This document shows, piece after piece, positions 1 through 6,562 of a stretch of 7,349 bases of DNA. Numbering within the stretch: the stretch's first letter is position 1; the number at the start of each line of letters is the position of its first letter. Location: assembly GCA_021323255.1 (NCBI GenBank), contig JAJTCL010000142.1:1-7349 (forward strand). The letters are read 5' to 3'. Below the pieces are notes generated by a model. The model was not told the DNA's origin, did not search any database, and worked only from the letters and a program-made list of their open reading frames with translations. The translations under genes were made by a program, and so were the position numbers. The DNA is from Propionibacteriaceae bacterium (GTDB taxonomy: Bacteria > Actinomycetota > Actinomycetes > Propionibacteriales > Propionibacteriaceae).

Positions 1-217
1 CGGCATCCCCGAAAATCCAGGCCTGGCCGGAGGTGGGCCGTATATGGCCGAGGAGCAAGCGGATCGTCGTCGACTTACCTGCACCGTTGGGTCCCAGAAA
101 GCCGAAGACCTCGCCAGCCGGGACAGTCAAAGTCAGTTCGTCCACCGCCAGTGTCGGACGGAAGCGTTTGGTCAGTCCAATGGTTTGAATCGCATCGCGC
201 GTCGCGGAAGCCGGCAC
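1..217 (-). CDS. ABC transporter ATP-binding protein, N-terminal part (cut by window edge)
   Basis: This is the N-terminal 72 residues of an ABC ATPase; the rest lies beyond position 1. The translation shows the Walker A motif GPNGAGKST at residues 42-50, followed by the family-typical run to RLLLGHIRPTSG. An aromatic residue (F19) stands where the A-loop packs on adenine. The style (short N-terminus, PAGEVFGFLGPNGAGKSTT) is that of ATPases of drug or lipid exporters (CcmA/DrrA-like), which pair with a separate membrane subunit; that partner would lie off the left edge. I chose the GTG at 217 because it gives the usual short lead-in and has GAAGGG six bases upstream. A GTG at 298 is also open in frame, has GGGAG five bases upstream and lies only 20 bases after the permease stop; it would add 27 residues. 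Either start makes it the last visible gene of the minus-strand group. The family call is firm; the substrate is unknown. Confidence 0.92.
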   Translation of the reverse strand, partial: MPASATRDAIQTIGLTKRFRPTLAVDELTLTVPAGEVFGFLGPNGAGKSTTIRLLLGHIRPTSGQAWIFGDA

Positions 218-318
218 TGCGCACCCTTCAAGTCGGTCGAATACGTCCGCCGACCAGGCTTCCCCGCACGCCAATTTCAGCGTACCCCTCGAGTTCACGC
301 TGACTCCCGATTTCTTGG

Positions 319-1614
319 CTAGCCAGGGATAACGAAGTACCTGAGCCAGAGGTACGGCGCCGCGAGCAAGATGGTGACCACGGTGACAATGGCGCCTGTC
401 TTGGTGAACTCCCAGAAGGTGATTGGATAGCCGGACCGCTTCGCAATGCCGAGGATGACAACGTTGGCGCTTGCTCCGATCGCAGTCAGGTTGCCGCCGA
501 AGTCCGCCCCGATCGCGAGCGACCACCACAGGGCGTCGGCCTGCACAGGGTCGGCGATTCCTTGTGTCAGTTCCAGCACAATCGGGCTCATCGCGGCCAC
601 GTAGGGAATGTTGTCGATGATGCCGCTGAGGATCGCCGAGACGAACAGGATGAGCATGGTGGCGACGAGCGCATCTCCACCTGTCGCCCGGGCGGCGGCT
701 TCGGCGAGCGCTCCGATGACGCCGGTCTTCACCAAGGCACCGATCATGATGAACAGGCCGATGAAGAAGAGCAGAGTCTCCCATTCCACGCTGGGCATGA
801 AGTCGCGCGGTTTGCTGCGCGATAGCAACACGAGCAGCCCGGCGCCGAGGAGTGCCACCACCGAGGGCTCAATGTGGAGGGCGGCGTGCCCGATAAACCC
901 AGCGAACACTGCTGCGAGCACGATGCCGCAGATGATCAGCAATCGACGGTCTTTGATAGCCTCTCGTTCTTCCAAGGCCATTACGTCGGCTACGCGCTCG
1001 GGATCGACGGAGAACGAGCCACGGAACAGCAAGGGCAGCATGGCGACGAACACGGCTAGTGCCAAGGCGGCGATCGGGGCCAAGTTGATCAGAAAGTCGT
1101 TGAAGCTCAGGCCCGATTTGCTGGCGATGATGATGTTGGGAGGATCGCCGATCAGGGTGGCCGTGCCGCCGATGTTGGAGGCCAGAACCTCCGCGATCAA
1201 GTATGGGATGGGCGACACACTAAGTCGGTCGCACACCAACAGGGTGACCGGAGCGATCAGCAGCACAGTGGTGACGTTGTCGAGCATGGCGGACGCGACG
1301 GCGGTGATCAGCACCAACAAGATCATTACCCGGAGCGGTGAACCCTTGGCCCGCTTGGCGGCCCAGATAGCGACGAACTCGAACACGCCGGTCCTGCGAA
1401 GTACTCCGACGATGATCATCATGCCGAGCAGCAGGAAAATGACGTCCCAGTCGATCCCGGTCTCGGTCGAGTAGAAGGCGTCCTCCGAGGAAGCTACGCC
1501 GAGGGCAAGGATCACACCGGCCCCGGCCAGCGCGGTGATCGTCTTCGAGACCCATTCGGTGGCAATCAGCAGATACGCCACGACGAACACTGTCACCGCA
1601 ACGATCGCCATCAT
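319..1614 (-). CDS. ArsB/NhaD/OCA2-type ion permease (ion transporter superfamily)
   Basis: This is an integral membrane ion transporter of 431 residues, mostly hydrophobic with about 10-12 membrane segments. It has the two-fold internal repeat of the ArsB/NhaD/P-protein group. The first half carries DNVTTV (112-117) and NIGGTATLIGDPPNI (147-161). The second half carries DNIPYVAAMSPIV (334-346) and GGNLTAIGASANVV (373-386). A charged cytoplasmic loop around residues 205-223 joins the halves. The GDPPN signature is shared with arsenite permeases, NhaD Na+/H+ antiporters and the OCA2 P protein, so substrate cannot be read from it. I chose ATG at 1614 because GGAG lies six bases upstream; a GTG at 1635 would add seven residues but has no ribosome site. 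It lies 70 bases after the CBS-protein gene and is followed by the ABC ATPase, suggesting one operon. There is no arsenic-resistance gene (arsR, arsC) in view, so an arsenite role is not supported by context. Confidence 0.92.
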   Translation of the reverse strand: MMAIVAVTVFVVAYLLIATEWVSKTITALAGAGVILALGVASSEDAFYSTETGIDWDVIFLLLGMMIIVGVLRRTGVFEFVAIWAAKRAKGSPLRVMILLVLITAVASAMLDNVTTVLLIAPVTLLVCDRLSVSPIPYLIAEVLASNIGGTATLIGDPPNIIIASKSGLSFNDFLINLAPIAALALAVFVAMLPLLFRGSFSVDPERVADVMALEEREAIKDRRLLIICGIVLAAVFAGFIGHAALHIEPSVVALLGAGLLVLLSRSKPRDFMPSVEWETLLFFIGLFIMIGALVKTGVIGALAEAAARATGGDALVATMLILFVSAILSGIIDNIPYVAAMSPIVLELTQGIADPVQADALWWSLAIGADFGGNLTAIGASANVVILGIAKRSGYPITFWEFTKTGAIVTVVTILLAAPYLWLRYFVIPG

Positions 1615-1684
1615 GCTGATCTCCAGACCAGGCACCAGACCGGGAGGTGAGGGAGCGCCGGTGGGCCGGCAGAGGGAGTTCGGC

Positions 1685-2131
1685 TCAGTGTGGACGCAGA
1701 GCGAGCTCCAGCAGCCGGGACGCGCTGATCACACCGATCAACTTGTCGTCCCTCATCACCGCGGCCAGTGGGCAGCGCAGCCGCGCCATGATTGCGGCGA
1801 CCTCGATGATGGTGTCGTCGTGGTTGACGGCGGCCAACTCCCGCCGTTCGCTGGGCAGCAGATCGCGGACCCGCTTGTTGCCCAGCTTTTCCCCGGCACG
1901 GTCGGCCATCGACTCGTTCATCACCCTGGCCAGCGACGGGTCGTCCTGGACGTAGCCGGGAACCAGGAACCTGACCACCTGGGATGCCGGCAATATCGAG
2001 TGGGGGGAGCCATCGGTCTCGGTGACCACTAGTGCAGGTAACCGTCGTTCGGCCAGGAGTATGGCCGCCTCGAGCGCACTGGTGTCCAGATCGACCAGCG
2101 GCATGTCTTCTGCCATCTGTTCGGCGTGCAC
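1685..2131 (-). CDS. Two-CBS-domain protein, probable regulator of the neighbouring permease
   Basis: This is a soluble 148-residue protein made almost entirely of a CBS (Bateman) pair. The first CBS motif covers about residues 1-60, with the typical ALEAAILLAERRLPALVV helix-strand run and an LPASQVVRFLVP end. A linker containing YVQDDPSLARV follows. The second CBS motif covers about 88-148 (VRDLL, TIIEVAAIMARLRCPLAAV, KLIGVISASRLLELAL). CBS pairs bind adenine nucleotides or related ligands and gate linked enzymes or transporters. Placed just upstream of the permease on the same strand, this one probably senses energy state or ionic conditions for it; that link is inference. The GTG start at 2131 gives an N-terminus (HAEQMAED) like that of related actinobacterial proteins. 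The next ATG, at 2116, has no ribosome site. A TANNNT-type -10 box six bases before the GTG suggests leaderless transcription. Confidence 0.9.
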   Translation of the reverse strand: MHAEQMAEDMPLVDLDTSALEAAILLAERRLPALVVTETDGSPHSILPASQVVRFLVPGYVQDDPSLARVMNESMADRAGEKLGNKRVRDLLPSERRELAAVNHDDTIIEVAAIMARLRCPLAAVMRDDKLIGVISASRLLELALRPH

Positions 2132-2137
2132 GCACCC

Positions 2138-2143
2138 ACCGTA
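2138..2143 (-). promoter_or_regulatory. Possible -10 box (TACGGT) for leaderless CBS-permease operon
   Basis: On the minus strand TACGGT fits the actinobacterial TANNNT consensus and ends six bases before the GTG at 2131, so transcription would begin at or next to the start codon. This agrees with the absence of a well-placed Shine-Dalgarno sequence; GGTGGG is only three bases from the GTG. No clear -35 is seen. Confidence 0.35.
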
Positions 2144-2232
2144 CGCTGCAGCTCCAGCAACGGATGCTCAATGCAACGCTCGGTTCTAGAGTCCAGAAAC
2201 GGGTCATGGGCAAGTCTCTTTTCGTCGACGAG

Positions 2233-2253
2233 CGCTCAGCGAAATGCTGAGCG
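2233..2253. repeat. Perfect 8-bp inverted repeat, hairpin-forming
   Basis: CGCTCAGC (2233-2240) and GCTGAGCG (2246-2253) are perfect inverted copies around a five-base loop. The stem is GC-rich but has no T-run after it on either strand, so it is not a classical terminator. It lies about 100 bases upstream of the CBS gene. It could be a protein-binding dyad or a structured RNA element. Confidence 0.5.
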
Positions 2254-2374
2254 TCGGTGCCGACCAGACTTCCCGGCGCGCCTAGAGAGAGGTAGCGATG
2301 CGGACTGAAGTCACGAGCCTAGCCGATCGGATCTGCATTGGCGCGAGAGCAAACAGACAGAACGGCTCGGACTC

Positions 2375-2434
2375 ACCCCGACTTGTCAGAACCCAGTTGA
2401 CCTATAGGTCAATTGGGTTCTGACAAGTCGGGGT
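2375..2434. repeat. 60-bp near-perfect palindrome; likely terminator of the 53-aa gene
   Basis: The left arm 2375-2402 and the right arm 2407-2434 are inverted copies with one mismatch (G2396 against T2413). The central TATA continues the symmetry, so 29 of 30 base pairs match. The core TTGACCTATAGGTCAA is itself a perfect palindrome. On the minus strand the arm facing the 53-residue gene encodes its last eight residues or so plus the TGA at 2411-2409, so a transcript of that gene would end in a 28-bp stem with a UAUA loop. No strong U-tract follows, which is common for actinobacterial terminators. The stem is far longer than a usual terminator, so a repeat family, a small mobile palindrome or a regulator site are alternatives. 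Confidence 0.85.
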
Positions 2435-2570
2435 CGCCGAAGCGGGCGATGGGGTCGGTGGCCTCGGCCCAGAGCTCTGCGTCCGATTCGGCTCGACGCG
2501 CCTTGCGCCACACGTACCAGTACGCGCCTCCGGCTGCAGCTCCAACTGCGAGTACCACCTTCCATTTCAC
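2409..2570 (-). CDS. Small membrane-anchored protein, DLW-39-like (53 aa)
   Basis: A 53-residue frame starts at GTG 2570 and ends in TGA at 2411-2409. The ribosome site AAGG lies eight bases upstream. The N-terminal segment KWKVVLAVGAAAGGAYWYVW (residues 2-21) is a short hydrophobic, glycine/alanine-rich membrane anchor. It is followed by the basic stretch RKARR and an acidic tail containing AELWAEATDPI (31-41). This pattern of anchor, basic patch and D/E-L-W-x-E-A-T-D resembles the actinobacterial DLW-39 small-protein family, whose function is unknown; the present protein is longer and has ELW in place of DLW. It is divergent from the lipoprotein gene, with 51 bases between starts. Its last codons lie inside the 60-bp palindrome. 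Gene reality is well supported by start, ribosome site and protein pattern; the family link is by recognition only. Confidence 0.78.
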   Translation of the reverse strand: MKWKVVLAVGAAAGGAYWYVWRKARRAESDAELWAEATDPIARFGDPDLSEPN

Positions 2571-2607
2571 GCGGTCAACCTTAGCGGCCCGCGATCAGTT
2601 TGGGCGG

Positions 2608-2613
2608 TACGGT
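2608..2613 (+). promoter_or_regulatory. Possible -10 box (TACGGT) for the lipoprotein gene
   Basis: TACGGT, the same hexamer found before the CBS gene, ends eight bases before the ATG at 2622. It would place the transcript start at or just before the start codon, in keeping with the lack of a clear ribosome site. No recognisable -35 is present in the 51-bp divergent gap. Confidence 0.3.
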
Positions 2614-2621
2614 GTCGATCT

Positions 2622-3227
2622 ATGAGGCGACTCCTGGGAGCACTCATCGCTGTACTGCTCGCCCTCGCGGGATGCGGTGTCCGGCCCGCCAATCAACCAC
2701 AGCCGAGCGTTGCTCCTACCGGCGGCAGCCCGGGAGTGCCGGCCTCGCCGACCAGCCCAGGTCTCAGTCCAAGCCAGAGCGCAACCAGCGCCACCTCGGC
2801 CGAGGTGCTGCAAGAGCAGCAGTTCAGCCTGAACGACGCCGCCGAGTTCGACGATGGCCTGCTGATCGAGATTGCCGGCGCAGTTGCGGACAAGGCGGCC
2901 AAGACCGACCGCGGTGCTGAGGCGACGAACGGGGAGATCGTGATCGCCTCGGTCCGCATCGAGAACAAGACCAAGGAGCCCTACGATGCCGAGACTGTGC
3001 TGATCGGTGCTCAGTACGGCAACAGCAAGGACGCGCAGATCATCATCGACAAGACCGATGAGCTGTACAGCGGTTTCACCGGCACTATCAAGCCAGGAGG
3101 TGAAGCCATCGCCAGCGTCGGCTTCGCGGTCCCGTTCTCGGAGCTGAGGAGGGTGACCTTCATCGTGGACCCGAACGACGACGTACACGAGGCGATCAGC
3201 TTCACCGGCACCGTCAATCGCAATTGA
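2622..3227 (+). CDS. Secreted lipoprotein with DUF4352-like Ig-fold domain
   Basis: This 201-residue protein has a lipoprotein signal peptide: MRRLL, a hydrophobic run, and the lipobox LAGC with the lipidated Cys at residue 18. A flexible Pro/Ser/Thr/Gly-rich linker (about 19-58) follows, as expected for a protein tethered to the outer face of the membrane. The remainder (about 65-201) is beta-rich. The stretch from EIVIASVRIENKTKEPYD through FTGTIKPGGEAIASVGFAVP to LRRVTFIVDP has the strand pattern of DUF4352-type immunoglobulin-like domains, which occur in many actinobacterial lipoproteins. The strand ASVGFAVP after a KPGGEA turn is typical. No catalytic residues are evident, so an extracellular binding or structural role is the best guess. 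It is followed after 64 bases by the MhuD-like gene on the same strand, and the two may share a transcript. The lipoprotein call is firm; the domain name is less so. Confidence 0.88.
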   Translation: MRRLLGALIAVLLALAGCGVRPANQPQPSVAPTGGSPGVPASPTSPGLSPSQSATSATSAEVLQEQQFSLNDAAEFDDGLLIEIAGAVADKAAKTDRGAEATNGEIVIASVRIENKTKEPYDAETVLIGAQYGNSKDAQIIIDKTDELYSGFTGTIKPGGEAIASVGFAVPFSELRRVTFIVDPNDDVHEAISFTGTVNRN

Positions 3228-3291
3228 GACCGCGAACGACTGCGACACCCTCAATCGCATCTCGCCAGGCAGCGTGCGGCACGATGAGCAG

Positions 3292-3621
3292 ATGACCGTC
3301 ATCAAGATCAACGCCATTACCGTGCCGGCCGACTCCGGGGACGAGTTGGCACACCGCTTCGCGGCGCGGGCCGGGGCTGTCGACAACGCCGACGGATTCG
3401 AGGGTTTCGAGTTGCTCAAGCCCACCGATGGGCGGGAGCAGTGGCTGGTGCTTACCCGCTGGCGCGATGAGGAGTCGTTCCAGGCCTGGCTGAACTCGGA
3501 GTCCTTTGCCCACGGCCACCGCACGGCAGCCGAACGTCGTGGCGAAAGCGGGCCGCCACCGGTTGCCACTCACAGCGAGGTCTGGTCCTACGTAAGTGCT
3601 GGTGGGTCCAGTCCTGGCTGA
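3292..3621 (+). CDS. MhuD-like antibiotic biosynthesis monooxygenase / heme-degrading protein
   Basis: This is a 109-residue cytoplasmic protein of the ABM dimeric ferredoxin-like fold. It closely follows mycobacterial MhuD (about 105 residues) in order: KINAI near the start, RFAARAGAVDN, GFEGFELLKP and SFQAWLNS. The MhuD catalytic Asn7 and Trp66 are matched by N7 and W66 at the same positions. The heme-ligating His75 of MhuD falls between H74 and H76 here (FAHGHR), so either could be the ligand. Members of this group open heme oxidatively to release iron; a heme role here is likely but not proven, since related proteins act as quinone monooxygenases. The tail GPPPVATHSEVWSYV matches the last strand of the fold. 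ATG 3292 is chosen by alignment to MhuD. A GTG at 3274 is in frame, and neither start has a strong ribosome site. The gene converges on the LAL regulator with an 11-base gap. Confidence 0.87.
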   Translation: MTVIKINAITVPADSGDELAHRFAARAGAVDNADGFEGFELLKPTDGREQWLVLTRWRDEESFQAWLNSESFAHGHRTAAERRGESGPPPVATHSEVWSYVSAGGSSPG

Positions 3622-3629
3622 GGGGCCAG
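3614..3629. terminator. Possible weak shared terminator between convergent genes
   Basis: CTGGC (3614-3618) and GCCAG (3625-3629) can pair around a six-base loop that includes the TGA of the MhuD-like gene. The stem is only 5 bp and has no T-run, so support is weak. It lies exactly between two convergent genes with 11 bases between stops, where a bidirectional terminator would be expected. Confidence 0.3.
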
Positions 3630-3632
3630 TCG

Positions 3633-6533
3633 TCAGGCCACGGTGAGGCCCACTCGGTGAGCGACGGCGGCGGCTTCGCCGCGACCGCTCACCCCAAGTT
3701 TGGCCAAGATGTTGGACACGTGAACGCTGGCGGTCTTGGTACTGATGAACAGTGCCGAGGCGATCTCGCCGTTGGATCGGCCATCCGCGACCAGTTGCAG
3801 CACCTCGAGTTCACGCGGCGTCAGGCCAGCAACCGGACTCGCCTCCGCCGGCGACGTCACAACGAAACCGGCGCGCTGCGACAGCGCCGCAATTCGATCG
3901 GTCAGCAAAGTCGAGCCGAGCGCAACCGCTTCTTCTGACGCAGTGGCCAGCACCTGCTTGGCCTCCACCCGCTCCCGCGCCGCCACCAAGTGCTGGCCGA
4001 GTCGCAAACCCGCGTACGGATGCAGGTGCGCGGGCGCCGGCTGCGCCGCCAGTCGATCCAACGCGGACCGCCACGCTTCTGCGGTGTCATCCAACTCGGC
4101 GATGATCACGGGTTCCCAGAATGTGCGGATGTGTACTGGCATCGTCTGATGATCAAACAAGTCCCGTACTCGTGCCAACCGCTGCCCGCTGCCTTCGGCC
4201 TGATCGAGAACTCGGGCAGCCGCAGCACCAGCCGCGAGCAGCGGATAACACTGCGTCCGCTCGTAGAGCTCCCAATGATCAAAGAACACTTTCACATCGG
4301 ACCAGGCACGCTGATGATCACCTAGAGCTAGCGCATGCTCGGCGTCGGTACGGATCGCCTGGCTGTTGTACTGCGGCGCAAGCTGCTCTTTGGTGATCAA
4401 CGGTCGGAATTCGGCGAGCACTGCGTCCGCCTCGTCCAGCTGGCCGCGCCACACATGCAACCAGGCCTGGAGCAACCGCAGGTGAGCATGATGGTGCGCC
4501 GGCGGATCCAGTTCCAGCGCGCGCTCGATCATGACCGATGCTCGTGTCCACTGTCCAAGTGCCAGCAGCGGTTCGGCGGCGTTCCCCGCGAGCATGGCGC
4601 CGAAAGATCGTTGCAGACCAAGCTCGCGGGCCACTTCGACACCGCTCAAAGCCTGGCTTGCCGCGTCCTCGTACCGGCCGACGTGATTGAGCGCGTCGGA
4701 ATAGTTGATGTAGAAGCGCAGCAGCGTACGTGTGCTGGTGCGAGCGGGTTGACTGACTCGCTCAAATGCGGCAAGCCCCTCGTCCTCTTGACCAGCCGCA
4801 GCCAGATTGGTGCCAAGGGTGATCCACGCGTTCGCAGTGACCGAGTCGGAGTTGGCCAGTGCCGCGGCATCGACGGCCTGCTGGGAAAACTCGATGCCTC
4901 GCTGCGGATCGCCGGAGAGCATGGTACGGCGCGCCAGCATCTCCAGTACCCGAGCGCGGAGCTTGGCATCAGCGTCTTCGGGGAGGATGCGAAGCGCTTC
5001 ACGAAGTCCCTCGAGGCCGCCCGCACCCATCAGGCTGAACTTGTTACGCGCCTGCACGATCAGGGCCTCAATGCGCTCCCGAGGATTCCTCTCCGGGTCG
5101 AGCTCGTCCAGAGCGCCATTCACCAAGGCGAGGGCTCGATCGAATTCACCGGCATCCTCCGCTGCGTACGCGGCGCGCATCAGCAAGCTGGCATGCGGTC
5201 CAGCCACCGATTCCGGATCGTCCACCTGGTCCCACAATTCGAGGGCCCGCTCGTACAACTTGAGTGCTTCGTGGAAGGCTGCAGAGCCCGACTCGGCGGC
5301 GGTCAAAGCCCAACGGAAGGCCTTGTTGACCTCGTGCGCCGCGTTCCAGTGATGCGCGATCTCCGAAGGTGCGGCCGCCGCGCTCATCAGCTCCGGATGC
5401 TCCTCCAGGAGCCTTGCGAAACGGGCATGCAGCCGCGCGTGCTGGCCGGGCAGCAAGTCGTCGTGGACCACCTCGCGCAGCAACGCGTGCCGGAAGCTGT
5501 ACCCGGTTTCATCGGTGGTGAGGACAGCGGCGTCAATCGCCTCCCGGAGCTGGCTCTCCAACTCACCATCCGAGGCTTCGGCGGCAGCCGCCAGCAGCTC
5601 ATGATCAACACGGTTACCTGCGACCGCGGCCAGCTGCAAGGTTTGCTGGGTACGGTCGGAGAGGCTCAATACGCGCACGTTCAGCGCATCGCGGAGGGTG
5701 TCCGGCATGTCGATGCAGCCGCGAGCGGCTGATCGGGTGAGCTCTTCGACGAAGTAGGGGATGCCCTCACTGCGCTTGTAGACCAAATCAACGATCACGT
5801 TGCTGGGCGGCCGTTCCATGAGCTGGGTGAGCAGTTCAGCGACCTCGGCACGCTCCAGGTTGGGCAGATCGATGCGCACCGTGCCTGGAAACCGGCCGAC
5901 TTCGGCCAGGAACGGACGCAACGGATGCCGGCGGGTGAGTTCGTCGCTGCGATAGGTGGCGATGATCATTACCGAGGCATCGGTGAGAGCGCGTGCCAGG
6001 AAGCGCAGCACGTGGCGCGTCGACTCGTCCGCCCAGTGGATGTCCTCGATGATCACCACTAGCGGCCCGTTCTCACTGGCCCGCTCCAACAGCATGGTGA
6101 CGACTTCATAGAGTCGCAGTCGGATGGTGTCGTCGTCCTCGCGTGGCGCGGTACTCAGATCGGGTAGCAGGGCCCCCAGCGCCTGCCGTCCGGCGCCGGC
6201 CCACTCCAAGACCTGCTCGCGGCCGTGCTGGCTCACCAGATCCCGCAGAGCGCCGACAACCGGCGCGTACGGCAAACCTTCCCCACCCATCGGTACACAT
6301 TGACCACGGATCACCTGAGCTTTGCGATCGGCGAGCTGACCAAACAGATCGGCGAGGAAGACCTCCACGACGGTGGTCTTGCCGGCCCCGGCGTCTCCGC
6401 CCATGATGACGAAACGGCTGCCGTCATCGATGACCTCATCAAGGATCCGGCCGAGCTGGGCACGCTGCTCGGCCCGGCCTACCACGTTGCGGCTGCGTAC
6501 GGCAGCGGCCGTGGCCCCTTTCACCATGAGCAC
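3633..6533 (-). CDS. LAL-type LuxR-family regulator with AAA+ ATPase domain
   Basis: This is a large (966-residue) MalT/LAL-type transcriptional regulator. The N-terminal AAA_16-type ATPase has NVVGRAEQ (16-23), Walker A GGDAGAGKTT (45-54) and Walker B LVVIIED (158-164) followed by HWADEST. The middle, from about residue 370 to 880, is alanine- and leucine-rich helical sequence of TPR-like character, with repeated runs such as ALKLYERALELWDQ and RASVMIERALELDPP; it probably senses an inducer or partner. The last 63 residues are a LuxR helix-turn-helix (LTPRELEVLQLVADGRSN, EIASALFIS, TASVHVSNILAKLGVSGRGEA). ATP and ligand binding would drive assembly on DNA. I chose GTG 6533 because AGGTGG lies seven bases upstream; ATG 6527 is the alternative. 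A longer in-frame ATG at 6641 would overlap the preceding small gene and adds a Ser/Pro-rich stretch foreign to the family. Target genes are unknown; neighbours and the upstream small gene are candidates. Confidence 0.94.
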   Translation of the reverse strand: MLMVKGATAAAVRSRNVVGRAEQRAQLGRILDEVIDDGSRFVIMGGDAGAGKTTVVEVFLADLFGQLADRKAQVIRGQCVPMGGEGLPYAPVVGALRDLVSQHGREQVLEWAGAGRQALGALLPDLSTAPREDDDTIRLRLYEVVTMLLERASENGPLVVIIEDIHWADESTRHVLRFLARALTDASVMIIATYRSDELTRRHPLRPFLAEVGRFPGTVRIDLPNLERAEVAELLTQLMERPPSNVIVDLVYKRSEGIPYFVEELTRSAARGCIDMPDTLRDALNVRVLSLSDRTQQTLQLAAVAGNRVDHELLAAAAEASDGELESQLREAIDAAVLTTDETGYSFRHALLREVVHDDLLPGQHARLHARFARLLEEHPELMSAAAAPSEIAHHWNAAHEVNKAFRWALTAAESGSAAFHEALKLYERALELWDQVDDPESVAGPHASLLMRAAYAAEDAGEFDRALALVNGALDELDPERNPRERIEALIVQARNKFSLMGAGGLEGLREALRILPEDADAKLRARVLEMLARRTMLSGDPQRGIEFSQQAVDAAALANSDSVTANAWITLGTNLAAAGQEDEGLAAFERVSQPARTSTRTLLRFYINYSDALNHVGRYEDAASQALSGVEVARELGLQRSFGAMLAGNAAEPLLALGQWTRASVMIERALELDPPAHHHAHLRLLQAWLHVWRGQLDEADAVLAEFRPLITKEQLAPQYNSQAIRTDAEHALALGDHQRAWSDVKVFFDHWELYERTQCYPLLAAGAAAARVLDQAEGSGQRLARVRDLFDHQTMPVHIRTFWEPVIIAELDDTAEAWRSALDRLAAQPAPAHLHPYAGLRLGQHLVAARERVEAKQVLATASEEAVALGSTLLTDRIAALSQRAGFVVTSPAEASPVAGLTPRELEVLQLVADGRSNGEIASALFISTKTASVHVSNILAKLGVSGRGEAAAVAHRVGLTVA

Positions 6534-6562
6534 TATCGTGCCACCTGTCCGTGACACCCCTG

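Larger units (their letters stand above)
2132..2408. other. Intergenic region without a gene
   Basis: No open frame with coding character and no tRNA fold is visible on either strand. The stretch holds the possible -10 box at 2138-2143, a hairpin at 2233-2253 and the left half of the 60-bp palindrome that begins at 2375. It separates the 53-residue gene from the CBS-permease group, so it probably contains the terminator of one and the promoter of the other. Confidence 0.6.

Noticed and set aside
608..1474. Long plus-strand open frame of 288 codons
   Set aside because: It is antisense to the permease, whose motifs and membrane segments are unmistakable. The predicted protein is Ser/Thr/Arg-rich with no domain pattern, a usual shadow in high-GC DNA.
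1657..1670. GCCGG/CCGGC hairpin between the CBS and permease genes
   Set aside because: A five-base GC stem is expected by chance in DNA of this composition, and the short gap suggests read-through.
2180..2195. GGTTCTAGAGTCC resembling a tRNA T-arm
   Set aside because: The flanking bases do not form a five-base stem and no acceptor or anticodon arm can be folded nearby.
1611..2213. Minus-strand open frame of 200 codons overlapping the CBS gene
   Set aside because: It reads the same strand in another frame across the CBS-pair gene and gives an Arg/Gly/His-rich product without motifs. The CBS frame has clear family sequence.
3214..3259. Nine-base direct repeat TCAATCGCA at 3214 and 3251
   Set aside because: It is short, one copy is inside the lipoprotein coding end, and there is no third copy; chance is a sufficient explanation.
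2595..3569. Minus-strand open frame of 324 codons
   Set aside because: It is antisense to both the lipoprotein and the MhuD-like gene, and its product shows no recognisable domain.
4335..5732. Plus-strand open frame of 465 codons
   Set aside because: It is antisense to the LAL regulator, whose ATPase and LuxR domains are intact in one continuous frame. The product is low-complexity.
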